DNA from: Stromatinia cepivora
Taxonomy: Eukaryota; Ascomycota; Leotiomycetes; Helotiales; Sclerotiniaceae
DNA: 64,000 nt
Direction of reading: 5' to 3'
Assembly (NCBI GenBank): GCA_014898415.1
Contig: RCTD01000010.1
Coordinates: 1-64,000 of the forward strand
Below the pieces are notes generated by a model that made no database searches, was not told where the DNA came from, and worked only from the letters and a program-made list of their open reading frames with translations. The position numbers were made by a program, and so were the translations under genes. Positions 60,151 to 64,000 of this stretch are shown here, piece by piece. How positions within the stretch are numbered: the first letter of the stretch is position 1; every line of letters begins with the position of its first letter.

Positions 60151-63100
60151 TCAACAGCTCCTATAAGTTCCCGGGCCCGAGGCAACTATTTGCTGACTAG
60201 TTTTTAGATCAAATCCCACAACATTTGTAAGATAATCAAGCCTAATAGTCGATTAGTGTTGGTAAACTATAATGCACTCACAGGCGATTGAAACCTGTGA
60301 AATATGCTTACCTTGCTTCAGAGCCAAGCTGTTCTTTCAACTTTTTGAACTTCTGCAGACATTCTTCCCATTTCACGGCACGCTTCTGGGGTGAAATAGT
60401 CTTGACAACCATGTTGAATAGTCCAGTTACTGGTCTATGATCAGACACACGAACCTCGTGTCGACGGTAATCGAGCTGCTCCACCCGATTGTGTCCACGG
60501 TAAAGTAGTCGATCACACCAGGCGGGTGCCCTTTTCTTCTCACTTGTATCATAATTGTCTGTTCCTACGTCATATTTGTAGGTCGGCGCGAAAGTAATAG
60601 GTAGTTCGTGAAAAGCGCGCAATCGAAACCAAGGGTTTTTTCGTTTTGAGGCAAGCAGTTGGTCTCGCTCAAGAAGTTTTCCCAGGTTATTGGCCTTGAC
60701 CGCATTAACCACGGTATCTCTGCCCATAGTATCGATACGGTAATTCAAATCACCGTTTAAGATGCAAATTTCATGATCGAGGATCATCGTTCCATCACCG
60801 CCTCCTACAAAACTATCTATGCGAACACTGTGATCACGTTCTGCAGGTAGAACCTGGCTTTCAAGGATCATACTTATGTCTGTGTTCCGATCTTTCGTTT
60901 GGGTTTGCCCAGCGGCAAGATGGCAGTTGATGAAGCACATCGACGTATCATCCAAGACAAATCGAAGAATCAATGCACCCTAATGTACGTTAGGAAACTC
61001 ATGTTACTAGCAGAAATTGCGCAACAACTCTTACCTTGTTCCCGTGAAGCCCACCCATTCCCCTCTTGACTTCAGCGGCATTGATATTTCTGATTCGAGG
61101 TAGAAGAGGCGATCTAACAAATACACACGTGAATAGACCGACTAGATTTGCCGTGTGAAGCAAGTGGTATATTTCACCCTGAACATAATCATCTAAGCAT
61201 CGGATGAGGAAGTCTCGCCAATTTCGATATTGGTGACTCATATGTTCATGATCAGAATCCTTCTCCTTCTTCTTGGATTTGAAGAAGCTTTCTACCAAAT
61301 GGTTAAAAACAAGTCGTAGAGGTTGGCGGGGTACTTACTGGCGGTCGTCTTTTTATCTTCCAAATCAACCAATTCCTGGAATCCAAAGACCAATATATCT
61401 GGCCGGTCGCTGTCTTGGAGAAGTTGAGGCAAGAACCTTGAATCTTGATCGGATTGTTGAAGATGATATGGCGTAGATGCGCCCGCGTTCCACGTCATAA
61501 CCAAAGTTTTGACTGGGGTGAGCTTGCAAAAATCTGCTTCCTGTGATTGCATCTGTTGCTCCATCCAATCATCCTGAAGCATTCCATCCCATGCTCGTAT
61601 CATATTGTCCTGGCCTAAGGAGATAACATGTTCCCGGTCAAGCATCCAAAAGCTGCTGCGGTCGACGAATAGGCCAATGAGTGGATCATGGTGAGCGCGC
61701 CAATCTTTTTTTACAACCCATGGAGTATGAGTAGTATCGTATACACATACCATACCAGTGCTAAAGCCAGCCCAAAGATTACTACCTACACCTACAAGAG
61801 ATGTGATTTTATAGACACTGATATTAACTATTCCTAAGCATGCGTAATCATGCCGAGAATATATGCTTACTTTTCCATCAACATGACCAAAGTATATGCG
61901 GTCAGGCTGAGAATTTATGACAGCGCCCGATGTTATCTCGCCCGCATCTGGTTGATAAATGGGACGCTGTAATACCTGAAATTGAGAACTTCCATCCAGT
62001 GTTGGGATAAAAATTCGGATATCTTTGCCTGCTACATACCACAATTCGTCATCAACAACCAGCGAGAATGTATGCCCCTTGGGAAGTCGATAGCTCTGAG
62101 ATGGATTGGTCAGGTTGGGTTCGCCAGTATTGTCTGGAGCCCATAAATGCAACGTCCCACCATCATCAAGTGTCCACAATTCCTTCGAATGTCGGTAAAT
62201 CTTTATTATCTCACGCCGAGAATGGGCGTTTGACTTGCTTGTAACAATGCTTCCACTTGAAATATCAACCTCAATCAGGTCTCCAATATTGTTCCCTAAC
62301 CATAGCCTTGAGCCCTCATTTTGTACTTCCGCAGCTGGCTTGAAAGCTACGGAAATAAATTTGATTCCTTCAGTATGGGGTAGGGTCATTAATGATCCAC
62401 TGTCTAATAGACTCCAAACCCTGGTTATGTGACCAGTTGTACACACATATTCTCCGCACACATCTAAAACGCGAGTATCGTACTTTGTCGGAATTTCGTA
62501 TGTCCCTTTAGCGAAGTATGGAGGCCTACGGTTCGAGTGAGAGGTGTCAGGATATTCACCAGCCTTGAAAGATAGGCCTTCCCTAGTTACTGGAGTAGAA
62601 GGGACATCAATCGATGGGCGAAGGTCAGTTCTAGTTGAAACAGAAACCATCGGAGTCCTAAATTCAGCTGGCGTTCTGTCGCTTGTCCTATCAACCGTCA
62701 TAGATCTTCCATGAGATCTTGGTGGAGTTTGCAATTGTGCCGTAGGGTTCGAGAGAACTCTTTTTTGAGGGGTCGCTGAATTTAGTCCGTTGTCAGTCGG
62801 CATAGCATTAGTCACTGGCGGTCTTGATCTGTCAACAGAAGGTCGAGGAGGTGGCGGCGGCATAGGCCGATTGCTAGAAATTTCTGGTGTCACATGGGCT
62901 CTATTAGGTAACGCAGGTCTTCGGTCCCCCCCTGTAAACTGTGGAGATATTAGACTACGCCCTAGACCATTCGCCTCCTGATCTCTCTGCCTGCTTGAAA
63001 CCCCATGATGTCTAGGTGGAGGCTCGAAGGACCTAGATGAAGGAGTGTATGAGACTGGCCGTGGCCTATTCCGCGGCATGGGAGGCGCTACCGGGTATTC

Positions 63101-63950
63101 GTTTTCAACGCTTCCTCCGCTACTTGGAGGGCTACTAAACGGGGACGTTCTCTCTATAGGTATTTGGACGGATATAGGAGCCAAGTTCACACTTTCTGCA
63201 CTCGAACTGAAGCCTACTGGTTTACTCGATATCTTAGGTTTGTCGGCGCGATTGATCGGTGGAGGTCCTACTTTAAAAGAGGGGTTCCTTCTCACTTCAC
63301 CCGATCGTCTAGGAGGAGGTGGCGAGGGTGGGAGAGAAGACGGGTAAGAGGATGAGTTTTTGGTATCCGACAAGGGTGTATTGGATCGACTAGGAATTTT
63401 AAAATGTCCTTGAGAAGAAGTATTGAACGAGGCCGAGAAAGGTGCATCTGTAGATAAATATGCCGGGGTATTTGCCAATGAAACATTTAGACTTTGTATC
63501 TTTTGAGGTGACTGGGGCGGTTGAACAGTAACAGCGGGAGGAGCAGTTGATGTTGACCTTGAAGAAATAGCACGAGTGGGCGATGGGGATAACTTTCGAC
63601 CGCCATTGGCACGCGGAGGCCGCAGTGTAACATCACTTGCTTCTGCATCACGACCTCTCGCAGCTTGAACTGTCTCCGCCAAATGCGATACTGTCTCCGG
63701 TCGATTTGGTATGGTTGGCGCTGCTCTAGCAGTATCTCCAGAATTTGCAATATTCCTCAAACCTTTTGGAGAGACTCCTCTGGTTGCAGTATTATTGGTC
63801 GGTTGAGCATTTGCCATTTGTTCGAAATGAGACCGCAGAGATGAGACCGGTTTCTAGATAAATCAAGTATTAGCAGGCTATTCATAACACTATAAATTAT
63901 GTTCCTACTATGGACGAGCCATCTAGACTCTCTTTCTCTGGCTCCTCCAT
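60151..63950 (-). CDS. WD40-repeat plus inositol polyphosphate 5-phosphatase protein
   Basis: Five exons (63950-63909, 63853-61339, 61291-61035, 60979-60312, 60241-60151) give 1190 aa. Residues 1-420 are Pro/Ser-rich and disordered, opening with KPVSSLRSHFE. A beta-propeller follows (about 430-800; for example VCGEYVCTTGHITRVWSL and VISLGQDNMIRAWDG). The IPPc catalytic domain runs from about 815, with LVMTWNAGAS, FINCHLAAGQ, ILNGDLNYRID and RAPAWCDRLLYR, and SDHRPV as the end motif. Such enzymes remove the 5-phosphate from phosphoinositides such as PI(4,5)P2. A 14-codon first exon and a 30-codon last exon are both supported by phase and by GT..AG signals; the last is the least certain. The architecture resembles the WD40-bearing 5-phosphatases known in plants and fungi. 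Confidence 0.9.
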
Positions 63951-64000
63951 GATGTATGCTTTGCAAACTGCAAACTAGAAACAATAATGTCGCATGCGAC

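Noticed and set aside
1..64000. Mobile elements, CRISPR arrays, viral insertions
   Set aside because: No transposase, reverse transcriptase, long terminal repeats or spaced repeats were seen; the only tandem repeats are simple microsatellites.

Overview
This window looks like ordinary euchromatin of a filamentous ascomycete. Genes are split by short introns (about 45-125 nt, GT..AG, CTRAY-type branch sites) and lie on both strands. Protein-level resemblance (bZIP with a DUF3425-type C-terminus, Mif2/CENP-C, Seb1, Fet3/Ftr1, a CitA-type citrate synthase) and AT-rich spacers point to Leotiomycetes, probably Sclerotiniaceae (Botrytis/Sclerotinia-like). That placement is inference; no marker gene proves it. 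I reconstructed 22 protein-coding genes by joining exons in phase by eye. All 22 exon chains close to a whole number of codons.

Layout: a VNX1-type vacuolar cation/H+ antiporter (-, 431-4104); the proteasome ATPase RPT6 (+, 5392-6663); an FGGY ribulokinase-like carbohydrate kinase (+, 7906-10199); a repeat-rich spacer with two long hexanucleotide arrays; a bZIP factor (-, 11778-13537). A head-to-tail minus-strand block follows: NIC96 nucleoporin with GLFG repeats (14469-17937), RNase H2 catalytic subunit (18478-19530), Mif2/CENP-C (20127-22238), a fructosamine-3-kinase-like protein (23054-24217) and a PP2C phosphatase (24458-26309). Then come a PLAC8 protein (+, 27823-28409), a TLC-domain membrane protein (-, 28811-29954), a cytosine-deaminase-like amidohydrolase (-, 30592-32117) and COG8 (+, 32333-33745).

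The reductive iron uptake pair FTR1 (-, 34710-36063) and FET3 (+, 37551-39634) is divergent around a 1.5-kb promoter. That promoter holds four perfect ATCTGATAA motifs (either strand), two of them as a near-touching palindrome. After a 3-kb gene-free stretch with a perfect 27-copy hexamer array come the termination factor SEB1/NRD1 (-, 42711-45362), mitochondrial citrate synthase (+, 46531-48404), the citrate/2-oxoglutarate carrier YHM2 (+, 50730-51897), a 3.9-kb gene-poor spacer, a Zn2Cys6 factor (+, 55795-58031), a GFA-domain protein (-, 58400-59439), and a WD40 plus inositol-polyphosphate 5-phosphatase protein (-, 60151-63950).

Two neighbourhoods make functional sense: FTR1/FET3 as one iron-regulated high-affinity uptake unit, and citrate synthase followed by the carrier that exports citrate from mitochondria. 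I found no secondary-metabolite cluster, transposon, tRNA, rRNA or CRISPR array, and no convincing undescribed system. The most useful leads are the iron promoter architecture, the FG repeats on NIC96, a possible mitochondrial leader on RNase H2, and the polarised hexamer arrays.
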